Source: Candidatus Nanohalarchaeota archaeon
GTDB lineage: Archaea > Nanohalarchaeota > Nanosalinia > Nanosalinales > JAFCCC01
Length of the DNA: 42,590 bases
Assembly: GCA_017610385.1 (NCBI GenBank)
Contig: JAFCCC010000010.1
Span: 1 to 42,590 of the forward strand
Reading direction: 5' to 3'
Part shown: piece by piece, positions 1 to 8,573 of the stretch
Layout of the letters: each line of letters opens with the position of its first letter
How positions within the stretch are numbered: position 1 is the first letter of the stretch
Program-made: the position numbers and the translations under genes
Notes under the pieces: generated by a model
Told to the model about the DNA's origin: nothing
What the model saw: only the letters and a program-made list of their open reading frames with translations
The model's database searches: none

Positions 1-97
1 CTTTTGTGCAAAAAGCTTATTCGCTTAGGCCTTTACTAAAAAGGCTTAGTGAGTTACACTCGTAACTCGCTGTTTGCTTGAGCTTTGTAAAAGCTCA
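1..97. repeat. Modular hairpin repeats beside tRNA-Ala
   Basis: Positions 1-22 are the end of the element seen complete at 7225-7289 and 12653-12717 (GTGCAAAAAGCTTATT end). Positions 23-75 hold one composite unit: hairpin AAGCC/GGCTT-type followed by GAGTTAC-ACTC-GTAACTC. A third hairpin, TTGAGCTTT/AAAGCTCAA, lies at 77-98. The array continues out of the window to the left. No coding sequence is visible. In the minus-strand rRNA transcript this would be the spacer between tRNA-Ala and the presumed 23S gene. Confidence 0.8.
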
Positions 98-99
98 AA

Positions 100-173
100 T
101 GGACTCGTCGGGATTCGAACCCGAGGCCTTTCGCTTGCAAAGCGAACGATCTACCAGACTGATCTACGAGCCC
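100..173 (-). tRNA. tRNA-Ala(TGC)
   Basis: Cloverleaf read on the minus strand: acceptor GGGCTCG pairs with CGAGTCC and contains the G3-U70 pair that marks tRNA-Ala. The anticodon loop is TTTGCAA with anticodon TGC; the T-loop is TTCGAAT. No intron and no encoded CCA. It lies directly 3' of the 16S gene on the same strand, the usual archaeal 16S-tRNA-Ala-23S arrangement, so it is probably cut out of the rRNA precursor. A perfect hairpin (174-189) abuts its 5' end. Confidence 0.97.
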
Positions 174-195
174 GAACTGCTGTCAGTTCGATCAA
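173..195 (-). repeat. Hairpin abutting the tRNA-Ala 5' end
   Basis: Stem CGAACTG/CAGTTCG with loop ACAG (minus reading) ends at the first base of tRNA-Ala. The 23-nt block is identical, in inverted orientation, to 11935-11957 inside the tRNA-Gln T-loop intron. Variant stems with similar loops occur at 6503-6520, 8007-8022 and 11719-11734. Confidence 0.75.
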
Positions 196-247
196 CAGAG
201 CGCGTTATAAATAACGCACTACTCTCGTAGTCTGGTTTACTTTGTAC

Positions 248-270
248 GGTTATGTTATAGATGCTTTATT
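248..270 (-). other. 3' half of the 16S processing stem
   Basis: Minus reading AATAAAG (264-270) and CATAACC (248-254) pair perfectly with CTTTATT (1780-1786) and GGTTATG (1795-1801) upstream of 16S. The helices are separated by an unpaired internal loop, as expected for the archaeal rRNA processing stem cut by the splicing endonuclease. Confidence 0.75.
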
Positions 271-280
271 AAAAGTATAA

Positions 281-1750
<1,470 letters not shown>

Positions 1751-2000
1751 ATGACAGGTGTACATTTCATTACACAATCAATAAAGTTTCACCACATAAC
1801 CATACATCTAACCTCTAAAAGCAGAGGCTATCATATCTCGATTCCTTATTGTAAGGAATCCTATTTTGAAAATTGTAGTACGCCTATGCGCTTATGAATC
1901 TACTCATAAGCATAAACTGCGTATACATCAGAACTTGTGGTCCTTCATCAGGTTAAATATATAACCCATACATTTCTAAATAGTTCTACAAACTCAAGCT
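1751..2000 (-). promoter_or_regulatory. 16S leader and promoter region
   Basis: The 320-nt gap between 16S and the MFS gene has no gene. It holds the rRNA leader: a TATA box TTATATATTTAA (1953-1964, minus), then, in transcription order, a long hairpin around GCTTATGA/TCATAAGC (1887-1916), a hairpin GATTCCTTA/TAAGGAATC (1840-1861), a short CCTCT/AGAGG hairpin (1815-1829) and the 5' half of the processing stem (1780-1801). TSS is inferred near 1928. Confidence 0.65.
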
Positions 2001-2071
2001 TAAATACTTTTTGTCCACTTAATTGATAAATTACAGAACCATTATTAACTCTTCTCTATAATTATTTAAAA

Positions 2072-3199
2072 ATGACCCAATGGCTTCATTATTTACATGG
2101 AATTCATATTAAAGGAGAACTAAAAGAATTGTACCTTAATTTAGCTATTAGAAACTTTGCACTTTCTTTAATCGCAGTTTTTATACCAATTTATCTTTTA
2201 AATTTAGGTTATTTACTTAATCAAGTTATATTATATCAATTAGTTTATTTCGCAGTTGCTGGTATATTTGCAATACCTACTGCTTTTTTGTCCTCAAAAT
2301 ATGGCTTTAAACATATCGTAGTTATTTCAATTCCATTAATGTTACTGCAAATGGTTTTATTATTTTCTTTAGAATACTCTAAGGTTCCACTTTATTTAAT
2401 TGCATTTTTAGGAGGACTATCAATGATCTTCTATTGGCTGCCTTTAAATGCTGATTTTGCTAAAAATTCAGATAAAAAACATAGAGGTAAACAAGCTGGA
2501 TTTTTAAATGCAGTTTCTAGTGCATCCCACTTATTGGGACCGTTAATTGGTGCTTTACTCTTAAAATTTTTCAGTTTTCACTTATTATTTTTTATCGTTT
2601 TACTTTTAATGATCATTTCAACAGTTCCTTTATTTTGGACTTTAGATATCCGAGAAAAATCTGATCTAAGATTCAAAGTTATCTTTTCTAAGAGGCATTT
2701 TAAGTATTTAATTAAATTTATTGGACAGGGAATGTATTATGTAGGAGAGGGGTTTATTTGGCCTCTATTTCTTTTCCTGTTTGTTTATGATACATTAAAT
2801 GTAGGTATTGCTACTACATTAAAGGGAGGCGGTGCTATTGTTTTCGCATTAATTCTCGGAAAATTAAGTGATTTGAAAGGGCGAAAATCTTTGATAAAAA
2901 TCGGAGCCGTTCTTTATTCTCTGCTTTGGATTTTCAGGCAATTTTTTCAGGGACCCATCCATGTTTTTATTTTCTCATTTTTAGGAGGACTCTTATTAAC
3001 TATGACAAATATTCCGTTTTTTGCTAAGGTCTCTGATGAAGCAAATAAAGAAGACATTTTAGAATTTATGACTTTTAGAGAAATCGCATTATCTATCGGG
3101 CGCCTGATTTTATTAACAATTTTGGTTTTGGTATCTTATAAATTCGCCATGGGTTTTTCGTTAGCTGCACTAGGTCATTTGCCTTTTATCTTGTGGTAG
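2072..3199 (+). CDS. MFS-type membrane transporter
   Basis: 375-aa, strongly hydrophobic protein with roughly eleven to twelve membrane helices in two halves separated by a basic cytoplasmic loop (about residues 195-215). A charged motif between helices, GKLSDLKGRKS at about 268-278, is the classical major facilitator loop signature. It is slightly short for the family and stops right after the last hydrophobic stretch, so the C-terminus may be trimmed. The substrate cannot be read from sequence. It stands alone, divergent from the rRNA operon and followed by antisense tRNA-Ala(CGC). Confidence 0.8.
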   Translation: MTQWLHYLHGIHIKGELKELYLNLAIRNFALSLIAVFIPIYLLNLGYLLNQVILYQLVYFAVAGIFAIPTAFLSSKYGFKHIVVISIPLMLLQMVLLFSLEYSKVPLYLIAFLGGLSMIFYWLPLNADFAKNSDKKHRGKQAGFLNAVSSASHLLGPLIGALLLKFFSFHLLFFIVLLLMIISTVPLFWTLDIREKSDLRFKVIFSKRHFKYLIKFIGQGMYYVGEGFIWPLFLFLFVYDTLNVGIATTLKGGGAIVFALILGKLSDLKGRKSLIKIGAVLYSLLWIFRQFFQGPIHVFIFSFLGGLLLTMTNIPFFAKVSDEANKEDILEFMTFREIALSIGRLILLTILVLVSYKFAMGFSLAALGHLPFILW

Positions 3200-3284
3200 T
3201 TGTTCTTTAATATAAGTATTGCTGTGAAGGTTGCTTCGGAGAAGCCGAATGCAGCCTAAAGTGCTGCCTGATTTCACAGGCAAA

Positions 3285-3416
3285 TGGACTGACCGGGAAT
3301 CGAACCCGGAGTCTCTGCCAATTTCTAATTGTGAAGTCTTCTATGAAAGACCACTAACCCATTCATTGAATTTGCAGTTATGCGAAGGCAGCGTCATTCC
3401 GTTAGACCACCAGCCC
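3285..3416 (-). tRNA. tRNA-Ala(CGC), intron 3321-3380
   Basis: Acceptor GGGCTGG pairs with TCAGTCC and includes G3-U70, the alanine identity pair. D-arm GGTCTAACGGAATGAC; anticodon stem CTGCC/GGCAG; spliced loop TTCGCAT gives anticodon CGC. A 60-nt intron sits at the canonical 37/38 site. The junction shows TTC pairing with GAA plus a G-A mismatch between the two cleavage bulges, a relaxed bulge-helix-bulge. No encoded CCA. Confidence 0.9.
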
Positions 3417-3517
3417 ATATTTTGTTTTTATTTTGAGAGTATAAATTATATTTTCTATCAGAGTCATTTAAATAGAGTACTTATTTAATAAACTATTAAT
3501 TCTAATGTATTTCTAAT

Positions 3518-4225
3518 ATGTCAAAAAAAATAATAGATGCTCGTTCTAAAACCGGTATAAAAGGACTAGATAAAATGTTATTTGGAGGCATACCTTCTGG
3601 AAATTTAGTTATGTTAACGGGTTGTCCCGGAACTGGAAAAACTATTTTGGCGTTATCTTTCTTATTACAAGGTGCAAAAGAAGGAATAAAGAGCTTATAT
3701 ATTTCCTTGAATGAGCCTGTACAAAATATACGCAAACATGCCTTAATGGTGGGTTTAGATTTAGAAGAATATGAAAAAAAAGGATTACTTCTAATCAAAG
3801 GCTCAACGCATTTAGAGGTTACAGATCCAATTGGAGATATTGCGCATCATGTAAGCAATTTTGGTGCTCAAAGATTAGTGATTGATCCAATTAATGTATT
3901 AGGTGCTTATATAGGAAGTGCTCAAAAATTAAGAAAGAAAATTTTAGATTTGAATGAAACACTTTCTATGCACAATTGTACAACACTTACTATTTCTGAA
4001 ATACGAGAAGGAAGTCAACACATTTCCGCTTATGGAATAGAAGAATTTGTTTGTGATGGAATTATTATTATATACTACTTAAAAAAAGCAGACACGTATG
4101 AAAGAGCAATATGTGTTAGAAAAATGAGAGGATCTCAACATTCTAAAGAAATACGTCCCATGACTATTTCTCAAGGGGGGATTAAAGTATTCCCAACAGA
4201 AGAAATTCTTGGATCTGGAATATAA
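3518..4225 (+). CDS. KaiC/RadA-like RecA-fold ATPase
   Basis: 235-aa single-domain member of the KaiC family of RecA-fold ATPases. Walker A GCPGTGKT lies at 35-42 after the family lead-in TGIKGLDKMLFGGIPSG, and the Walker B strand is RLVIDP (about 119-124). Archaeal single-domain KaiC-like proteins are regulatory ATPases whose partners vary; no partner is evident here. The start is the first in-frame ATG after an AT-rich promoter-like stretch. It sits alone between antisense tRNA genes. Confidence 0.85.
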   Translation: MSKKIIDARSKTGIKGLDKMLFGGIPSGNLVMLTGCPGTGKTILALSFLLQGAKEGIKSLYISLNEPVQNIRKHALMVGLDLEEYEKKGLLLIKGSTHLEVTDPIGDIAHHVSNFGAQRLVIDPINVLGAYIGSAQKLRKKILDLNETLSMHNCTTLTISEIREGSQHISAYGIEEFVCDGIIIIYYLKKADTYERAICVRKMRGSQHSKEIRPMTISQGGIKVFPTEEILGSGI

Positions 4226-4263
4226 AATCAAGCTAATTCTACAGCTTTTTAAGAAAAATAAAG

Positions 4264-4337
4264 GGTGAATGCCGGGATTCGGACCCGGGACAGGCGGGCC
4301 ACAGCCACCCAGTTTAACCAACTAGCCTACATCCACC
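4264..4337 (-). tRNA. tRNA-His(GTG)
   Basis: Acceptor GTGGATG pairs with CATTCAC, with an extra encoded G(-1) opposite C73, the histidine identity feature. Anticodon stem GGTGG/CCGCC encloses loop CTGTGGC, anticodon GTG. The T-stem is CCGGG-type with loop TCCGAAT, so T54-T55 is altered to T-C. No intron and no CCA. Confidence 0.93.
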
Positions 4338-4429
4338 ATAAACTACAGTTAACTTAACCCATCGAGACAACATTCCAGTGGAAGTCACCTACAGAGTTAA
4401 GTAATCTAAACTTTCTTTACTTTATTCTA
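4338..4429 (-). other. tRNA-His 5' flank, hairpin only
   Basis: No gene. On the minus strand CTTAACTC (4394-4401) can pair with GGGTTAAG (4355-4362), forming an 8-bp stem enclosing about 31 nt just upstream of tRNA-His. This could be a precursor leader structure. Confidence 0.4.
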
Positions 4430-4619
4430 TTTAACGAAGATTTTTAAAGTTAAGTGGGTAAAGGCACAATCTTTGTTCATAGTGTTCCTTAAAGCAGCTT
4501 AGCTAATTTGTACTAACTTTTAGATTTTCCCGTTAGTCAAACGAATATAACAAGGATTAAACAGAAAACGCCTCAGCCCGCCATTTTCCTAAATTCGCCT
4601 TTGACAACTTCGTTAAATT
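4430..4619. ncRNA. Candidate structured RNA, identity unknown
   Basis: An 11-nt perfect inverted repeat, ATTTAACGAAG (4429-4439) and CTTCGTTAAAT (4609-4619), encloses about 170 nt. Nested inside are AAAGGC/GCCTTT and, on the plus strand, TCCTT/AAGGA and ACTAAC/GTTAGT. The nested layout looks like a P1/P2-type RNA, but conserved RNase P and SRP core motifs could not be placed on either strand. No ORF of note. The transcribed strand is undetermined. Confidence 0.4.
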
Positions 4620-4670
4620 CTTGTGTTAATCATTTCATTTAGTATTATTGTAAAATCAAGAGAAAAGGAG

Positions 4671-4753
4671 TGCAGGGGATGAGATTTGAACTCACGAACT
4701 CCTATGAGACTGGGTCCTAAACCCAGCGCCGTTGACCACTTGGCTACCCCTGC
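4671..4753 (-). tRNA. tRNA-Leu(TAG)
   Basis: Class II tRNA: acceptor GCAGGGG pairs with CCCCTGC and A73. Anticodon stem CTGGG/CCCAG with loop TTTAGGA gives anticodon TAG. A long variable arm precedes T-loop TTCAAAT. No intron. The sequence CATCAGTT precedes its 5' end, like other tRNA leaders in this window. Confidence 0.95.
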
Positions 4754-4874
4754 AACTGATGTATTAATTAGTACGCCAAAACCTTGTAAACAATTCACTT
4801 AAAATGTTTTTAGTAGAAAGATTTAAAATACATATTGATACTTCTTAAGTTTTACGTCTGGTTCTTATACAATA

Positions 4875-6290
4875 TTACTTTTTTAGATTTAGGAAAGCAG
4901 AGAACGCTCTGAATGCCTGATAAATATCCGCTTTTGAGGAAATTTCGTACGGAGAGTGCATTCCTAAAACCGAAATTCCGGTGTCAATCACGTTCATACC
5001 TCTATGAGCCAAGTAAGCCGCAATAGTTCCTCCACCACCAAAATCAACTTTTCCTAATTCTCCAGCTTGCCAAGGAACTTTATTCTGATTATAAAGCGTT
5101 CTAATTTTACTTACATATTCTGCATGAGCGTCATTCGCATTATATTTTCCACCAGATCCCGTATACTTCGTTAAGCAAAGCCCATGACCTAATCTTGTAG
5201 AATTTTTAGGATCATGCACGTCAGGATAAGTTGGATTAAATGCTCCATCTACATCCGCAGACAAAACCTCAGATTTTCTAAATACTTCAGAAAGTGTAGA
5301 ATATTTTACTTCACAGCCTTCTAAATCAAGTAGTTTAGAAACAAAATTTTCTAAAAATAAAGATTGTGCGCCAGTACTACTTTCACTACCAATTTCTTCT
5401 TTATCAAAGAAGCAGGTTAAAACAGTATAAGTTGGATTAGCTGTTAAAAGTGCTTTAAAGGAAATAAACACATGAGAACGGTCGTCTTGGCCATAGCCAC
5501 CAATCATACTTCTATCTAAACCTACATCTCTTGGTTCTAACGCAGGAACTAATTCTAGTTCTGCACTTACTAAATCTTCTTCTTTAATTCCATATTGTTC
5601 ATTCAGAATTTTCAGAATGTTTAATTTTACTTTTTCTTCAATTTTTTCGTCTTCAAAAGGAATATTTCCAATTAAAACATTTAATTCCTCTCCTTCAACT
5701 ACTTTGTAACCTTTTCTATTTGCTTGATCTTTGCCTAAGTGTGGTAAAAGATCTGAAATTACAAACACAGGATCCTCTTTTTTACTTCCAATAGAAATAT
5801 CAATCTTCTTTTCATCGTTTGTAAATACAACTCCTTTTAGTTCTAGAGGCACATTAACCCACTGATATTTCTTAATTCCCCCATAATAGTGGGTTTTCAA
5901 TAATCCTATTCCCTGGTCTTCATATAAGGGATTTGGTTTGAGGTCAATTCTAGGAGAATCTAAGTGGGACCCAATAATCTTTAAACCATCGGACGGCTTT
6001 TTTTTACCTAGTATTCCAAGAACAACCAGTTTCTTATTAAATACAGAATAAACTTTCAAACCCTCTTTGTATTTTCTAACAACATCAATATCTTTGAAAC
6101 CTTCTTTTCTGGCATTTTTAACTAAAAATTCCGCAACATCTCTTTCTGTTTTACACTCAGAAAGAAAATCTTTGTAGTCTTTTGAAAATAAAATAATTTC
6201 TTGTTTCTTTCCAAATTCCCAAGCGCTTTTATCTATCTTAGATAGTTTTTTTTGTAAAAGTTGTCCTTTTGTTTTAGTTTCTTTTGCCAT
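4875..6290 (-). CDS. M18-family aminopeptidase
   Basis: 471 aa, the normal length for M18 (aspartyl aminopeptidase / aminopeptidase I), a dinuclear zinc exopeptidase forming large cytoplasmic assemblies. Metal and catalytic segments are in order: SHLDSPR (108-114; His109, Asp111), FFDKEEIGSES (294-304; Glu pair 298-299), ADVDGA (345-350; Asp346) and GMHSPYE (443-449; His445). It probably clears N-terminal acidic residues from peptides. A TATA box at 6311-6320, about 25 nt before the ATG, suggests a leaderless transcript. No operon partner. Confidence 0.93.
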   Translation of the reverse strand: MAKETKTKGQLLQKKLSKIDKSAWEFGKKQEIILFSKDYKDFLSECKTERDVAEFLVKNARKEGFKDIDVVRKYKEGLKVYSVFNKKLVVLGILGKKKPSDGLKIIGSHLDSPRIDLKPNPLYEDQGIGLLKTHYYGGIKKYQWVNVPLELKGVVFTNDEKKIDISIGSKKEDPVFVISDLLPHLGKDQANRKGYKVVEGEELNVLIGNIPFEDEKIEEKVKLNILKILNEQYGIKEEDLVSAELELVPALEPRDVGLDRSMIGGYGQDDRSHVFISFKALLTANPTYTVLTCFFDKEEIGSESSTGAQSLFLENFVSKLLDLEGCEVKYSTLSEVFRKSEVLSADVDGAFNPTYPDVHDPKNSTRLGHGLCLTKYTGSGGKYNANDAHAEYVSKIRTLYNQNKVPWQAGELGKVDFGGGGTIAAYLAHRGMNVIDTGISVLGMHSPYEISSKADIYQAFRAFSAFLNLKK

Positions 6291-6310
6291 ACAACAGTAT
6301 AGTTCTGTCT

Positions 6311-6320
6311 CTTAAATATA
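6311..6320 (-). promoter_or_regulatory. TATA box of the M18 aminopeptidase
   Basis: TATATTTAAG on the minus strand, centred about 25 nt before the start codon, the spacing expected for a leaderless archaeal mRNA. Confidence 0.55.
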
Positions 6321-6352
6321 GTTTTCGGAAAACTTTTTTCAAAATAAATAGA

Positions 6353-6503
6353 TGCCCCGTCCGGGATTCGAACCCGGGTCGCCGGCTGTCTTTTCAGAAT
6401 CATACCTTTCTAATCGAAAGGCCGGAATGAATTGCCCAACATCCCTCTTAAATCACTTCCTGAAAAGAGGAACTGATGTTTGGCCAGGCTACACTAACGG
6501 GGC
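6353..6503 (-). tRNA. tRNA-Glu(TTC) with two introns
   Basis: Acceptor GCCCCGT pairs with ACGGGGC. Removing 6431-6479 (49 nt) from the D-arm, between positions 21 and 22, and 6388-6414 (27 nt) from the canonical 37/38 site restores a standard 75-nt archaeal tRNA-Glu: D-region CCAA+TCATT, anticodon stem CCGGC/GCCGG, loop CTTTCGA, anticodon TTC. The D-arm intron is closed by AACATC/GATGTT; its exact ends may shift by a few bases. No encoded CCA. Confidence 0.88.
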
Positions 6504-6610
6504 AACTGAATTGTCAGTTGACACCAACAGCGAGTTAACCAATTGTTAACTCACCTCAATACTTTCTAATTTTCGCTTAAGCCTTTTATTAAAAAGGCTT
6601 ACTTGATAAC
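6503..6610. repeat. Hairpins upstream of tRNA-Glu
   Basis: CAACTG/CAGTTG (6503-6520) abuts the tRNA-Glu start. A GTTAAC/GTTAAC palindromic stretch follows at about 6533-6553. One AAGCCTTTTATTAAAAAGGCTT hairpin lies at 6578-6600. Together they fill the space up to the small gene ending at 6646. Confidence 0.7.
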
Positions 6611-6645
6611 CATTCTATCATAGATTATTTAAATGTAATTGTGAT

Positions 6646-6963
6646 TCAAGATTTAGAAATATGTTGCTTAATTTCTTCTAAGTCTTTTTCAGTTAATTCA
6701 TAAGCAGTTCCACTAAAGAATCCCTCTTCTATATAAGAATCTCCAAATTCTACTCTTGCTGGTTCAGTTAGTCTTATTTGGACTAGGACACTATATGCAT
6801 CAGCCATAGAGTCATAACTTCCAATCTCTATTGCAATCTCAGAGTAATCATCGCCCAAAATGCCCAATAAGCCATAAGGTCCTTCAATTTCATCTGGCCA
6901 AATATCATCTTTCAGTCTTTCTTGAATATATTTTGCAAGTGCTTCTGGATCCATATTACTCAC
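6646..6963 (-). CDS. Small acidic protein, unknown
   Basis: 105 aa, acidic, no signal peptide or membrane helix, no motif I recognise. The first residues (MSNMDPEALAKYIQERLKDD) predict an amphipathic helix, then mixed strands. The ATG at 6963 is supported by a TATA box (6986-6994) 23-31 nt upstream, giving a leaderless start; Met4 is an alternative. It lies between two intron-bearing tRNA genes on the same strand. Function unknown. Confidence 0.65.
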   Translation of the reverse strand: MSNMDPEALAKYIQERLKDDIWPDEIEGPYGLLGILGDDYSEIAIEIGSYDSMADAYSVLVQIRLTEPARVEFGDSYIEEGFFSGTAYELTEKDLEEIKQHISKS

Positions 6964-6985
6964 TATTTACTAGTAGTAGTATTTA

Positions 6986-6994
6986 TTTATAAAT
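6986..6994 (-). promoter_or_regulatory. TATA box of the 105-aa gene
   Basis: TTTATAAAT-type box between the 3' end of tRNA-Pro and the ATG at 6963, at leaderless spacing. Confidence 0.5.
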
Positions 6995-7021
6995 ACATAT
7001 ATTCTTTAGAATATATATGCA

Positions 7022-7372
7022 TGGGCCAGTCGGGATTTGAACCCGAGTCTACACCAGTTTGTGCGCGGAAGTGTATTTGTTTATTTCGCTTAAGCCTTTA
7101 CTAAAAGGCTTATTTTGCTTGAATTGGAAATATGTTGATTTCCGATTTAGGAAACTTAACAAGTTTCCGTGAGCTTTTATCTGAAAAGCTCATTTTATTT
7201 TCGCTTAAGCCTTTTACTGAAAAGGCTTAGTGGTAACGTACTTTTGCTTAAGATTTTTGCACGTTTACTTTTGTGCAAAAAGCTTATTTTGCTTAAGCTT
7301 TTATTTAAAAAGCTTATGTGCAAAAAGGCGCTCCCCAAGGTGCAATGCTAGTCCGGACTACACCACCGGCCC
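7022..7372 (-). tRNA. tRNA-Pro(GGG) with a 276-nt intron
   Basis: Exons: acceptor GGGCCGG/CTGGCCC; D-stem GTGT/GCAT; anticodon stem GCACC/GGTGT; loop TTGGGG+T, anticodon GGG; T-loop TTCAAAT. The intron 7057-7332 lies at the canonical 37/38 site. A relaxed bulge-helix-bulge is visible: bulges GGA and ACT, central TTG/CAA, intron helix GCGC/GCGC. Nearly all of the intron is a string of perfect hairpins also found between genes elsewhere in this window. The exons themselves look intact. Confidence 0.9.
7079..7320. repeat. Hairpin repeat cluster inside the tRNA-Pro intron
   Basis: In order on the plus strand: AAGCCTTTACTAAAAGGCTT (7090-7109), GGAAAT/ATTTCC (7125-7145), GGAAACTT/AAGTTTCC (7151-7168), GAGCTTTT/AAAAGCTC (7171-7192), AAGCCTTTTACTGAAAAGGCTT (7206-7228), TTTTTGCAC/GTGCAAAAA (7253-7281), AAGCTTTT/AAAAAGCTT (7295-7316). 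Positions 7225-7289 are a perfect copy of 12653-12717. Confidence 0.8.
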
Positions 7373-7433
7373 ATTAGTTAATTTATTCATCAAATCAATT
7401 ATTGATTTTAAATATGAATCATGTTTGTGAAAG

Positions 7434-7440
7434 TTATATA
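7434..7440 (+). promoter_or_regulatory. TATA box of the 90-aa membrane protein
   Basis: TTATATA 23-29 nt before the ATG at 7463, leaderless spacing. Confidence 0.5.
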
Positions 7441-7462
7441 GTATTTTAAGTAATTTTAATTT

Positions 7463-7735
7463 ATGCGAAAACACTTAAAAAAAATAAGAAAATCCATAAT
7501 TACAAAAGAAGAATTAATCGCCGACATAATATTTTTAGCGATCTCTGCGTTTGTTTCATTCCTTTTCATCTTTCTATTTGATATTCATCACAGTTTTTAT
7601 GAGTGGCCAATGACTTTGAAGTTTATTTTCAAAACACAGGCACCATATATGTTATTCACACCTATTGGCACGATTGTTGGGTTTATTCTAATAAAATTGC
7701 TCTTGCTTGGATTGAAAGAAGAGGAAAAGCTCTAA
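7463..7735 (+). CDS. Small two-helix membrane protein
   Basis: 90 aa: a basic N-terminus (MRKHLKKIRKS), then two hydrophobic helices at about residues 20-42 and 60-83, and a charged tail (KEEEKL). The basic start predicts the N-terminus inside. I do not recognise a family. A well-placed TATA box supports a real leaderless gene. It is convergent with rpoN. Confidence 0.6.
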   Translation: MRKHLKKIRKSIITKEELIADIIFLAISAFVSFLFIFLFDIHHSFYEWPMTLKFIFKTQAPYMLFTPIGTIVGFILIKLLLLGLKEEEKL

Positions 7736-7798
7736 TGTGCTTATTTCAATCTGAAAAACCTTATTTGATTGTAAACAGCATATTGCAATATAAAAGAT

Positions 7799-7996
7799 TT
7801 AAGCTTTCTTATGTTTAGAAATGTCTTCTAGCAAATCAACTTGGCTTAGAAATGCAGTTCTACAACAATAGCTTTTTATTCCAAGAATATCTAATGCTTC
7901 TTTAGCCGTTTTACCTTGTGATAGATAGTCTTTATATGGCTGCCATTTGTCTCCTATTACTCTCCCACACGTTATACATCTTACTGGAATTATCAT
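7799..7996 (-). CDS. rpoN: RNA polymerase subunit N (Rpo10)
   Basis: 65-aa zinc-binding subunit of archaeal RNA polymerase, counterpart of eukaryotic RPB10. The signature is present: MIIPVRCITCGRVIG at the N-terminus (Cys7, Cys10) and YCCR at about 43-46 for the second zinc-ligand pair. It belongs at the distal end of the uS13-uS9 operon. Here it is separated from uS9 by about 184 nt of tandem hairpin repeats, and has its own ribosome site (GAGGT, 5-9 nt before ATG). Confidence 0.96.
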   Translation of the reverse strand: MIIPVRCITCGRVIGDKWQPYKDYLSQGKTAKEALDILGIKSYCCRTAFLSQVDLLEDISKHKKA

Positions 7997-8006
7997 TTTG
8001 ACCTCT

Positions 8007-8022
8007 GAGCTGCAGTCAGCTC
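8007..8022. repeat. GAGCTG/CAGCTC hairpin before rpoN
   Basis: Perfect 6-bp stem with a 4-nt loop (ACTG on minus), directly upstream of the rpoN ribosome site. It is a stem variant of the hairpins abutting tRNA-Ala and tRNA-Glu. Confidence 0.6.
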
Positions 8023-8031
8023 AATTTCATT

Positions 8032-8185
8032 TTGGCTTAAGCCTTTTATTAAAAAGGCTTAGTGAGTTACACTCGTAACTCGCTGTTAAATTTTGGCTTA
8101 AGCCTTTTATTAAAAAGGCTTAGTGAGTTACACTCGTAACTCGCTGTTAAATTTTGGCTTAAGCCTTTTATTAAAAAGGCTTACC
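8032..8185. repeat. 61-bp tandem repeats between uS9 and rpoN
   Basis: Two full and one partial copy of a 61-bp unit with starts at 8032, 8093 and 8154. Each contains AAGCCTTTTATTAAAAAGGCTT and GAGTTAC-ACTC-GTAACTC hairpins. Copies are essentially identical. The last half-unit runs into the uS9 reading frame and supplies its TAA stop (8181-8183). Confidence 0.9.
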
Positions 8186-8573
8186 TATATGATTTCTGTC
8201 TCTTATGCCTTGGCCCTTTAGAACTTTGACTTGGTTTATGTACCTCTGTTCTTCTTGAATCCTCTACCAATAAGTTCCGATCATAAGCCAAAAATTTATT
8301 TTTCAAATTTTCATCTTTTGTATATTCTAAAAGTGCTCGTGCAATAGCTAATCTAACTGCTTCTGCCTGACCCATTTGTCCGCCACCAGTCACATTAGCA
8401 CGAATATCCACGTTAGTGATGCCAGATAACCTTAGTGGTTCTAAAATCATTAATTGCAAGTAATGTGGCCAGTTTTCTAAAGATTCCTTATTAATGCTAA
8501 TTTTTCCAGTTCCTTCCTTTACTGTCACCCGTGCTTTCGCAGTTTTTCGTTTTCCAACACTAAATACTACCAT
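8181..8573 (-). CDS. rps9: Ribosomal protein uS9
   Basis: 130 aa, archaeal length. Family landmarks: N-terminal VGKRKTAKARVTVK, central NVTGGGQMGQAEAVR and the basic C-terminal tail ending KGPRHKRQKSYR, which reaches the P-site tRNA. It directly follows uL13 (stop-start overlap at 8573). Its stop codon is contributed by a hairpin repeat. Confidence 0.97.
   Translation of the reverse strand: MVVFSVGKRKTAKARVTVKEGTGKISINKESLENWPHYLQLMILEPLRLSGITNVDIRANVTGGGQMGQAEAVRLAIARALLEYTKDENLKNKFLAYDRNLLVEDSRRTEVHKPSQSSKGPRHKRQKSYR

Noticed and set aside
4430-4619. RNase P RNA or SRP RNA
   Set aside because: ACAGAAAACGCC at 4561-4572 resembles the RNase P 3' core motif, but the matching 5' core strand was not found on the plus strand. 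No SRP helix 8 motif on either strand.
7169-7430. Two plus-strand frames of 60-66 codons
   Set aside because: They consist of translated hairpin repeats and the tRNA-Pro exon; leucine/lysine monotony reflects the repeat.
8032-8185. CRISPR array
   Set aside because: The unit repeats without variable spacers; it is a simple tandem of hairpins, and no cas genes are nearby.
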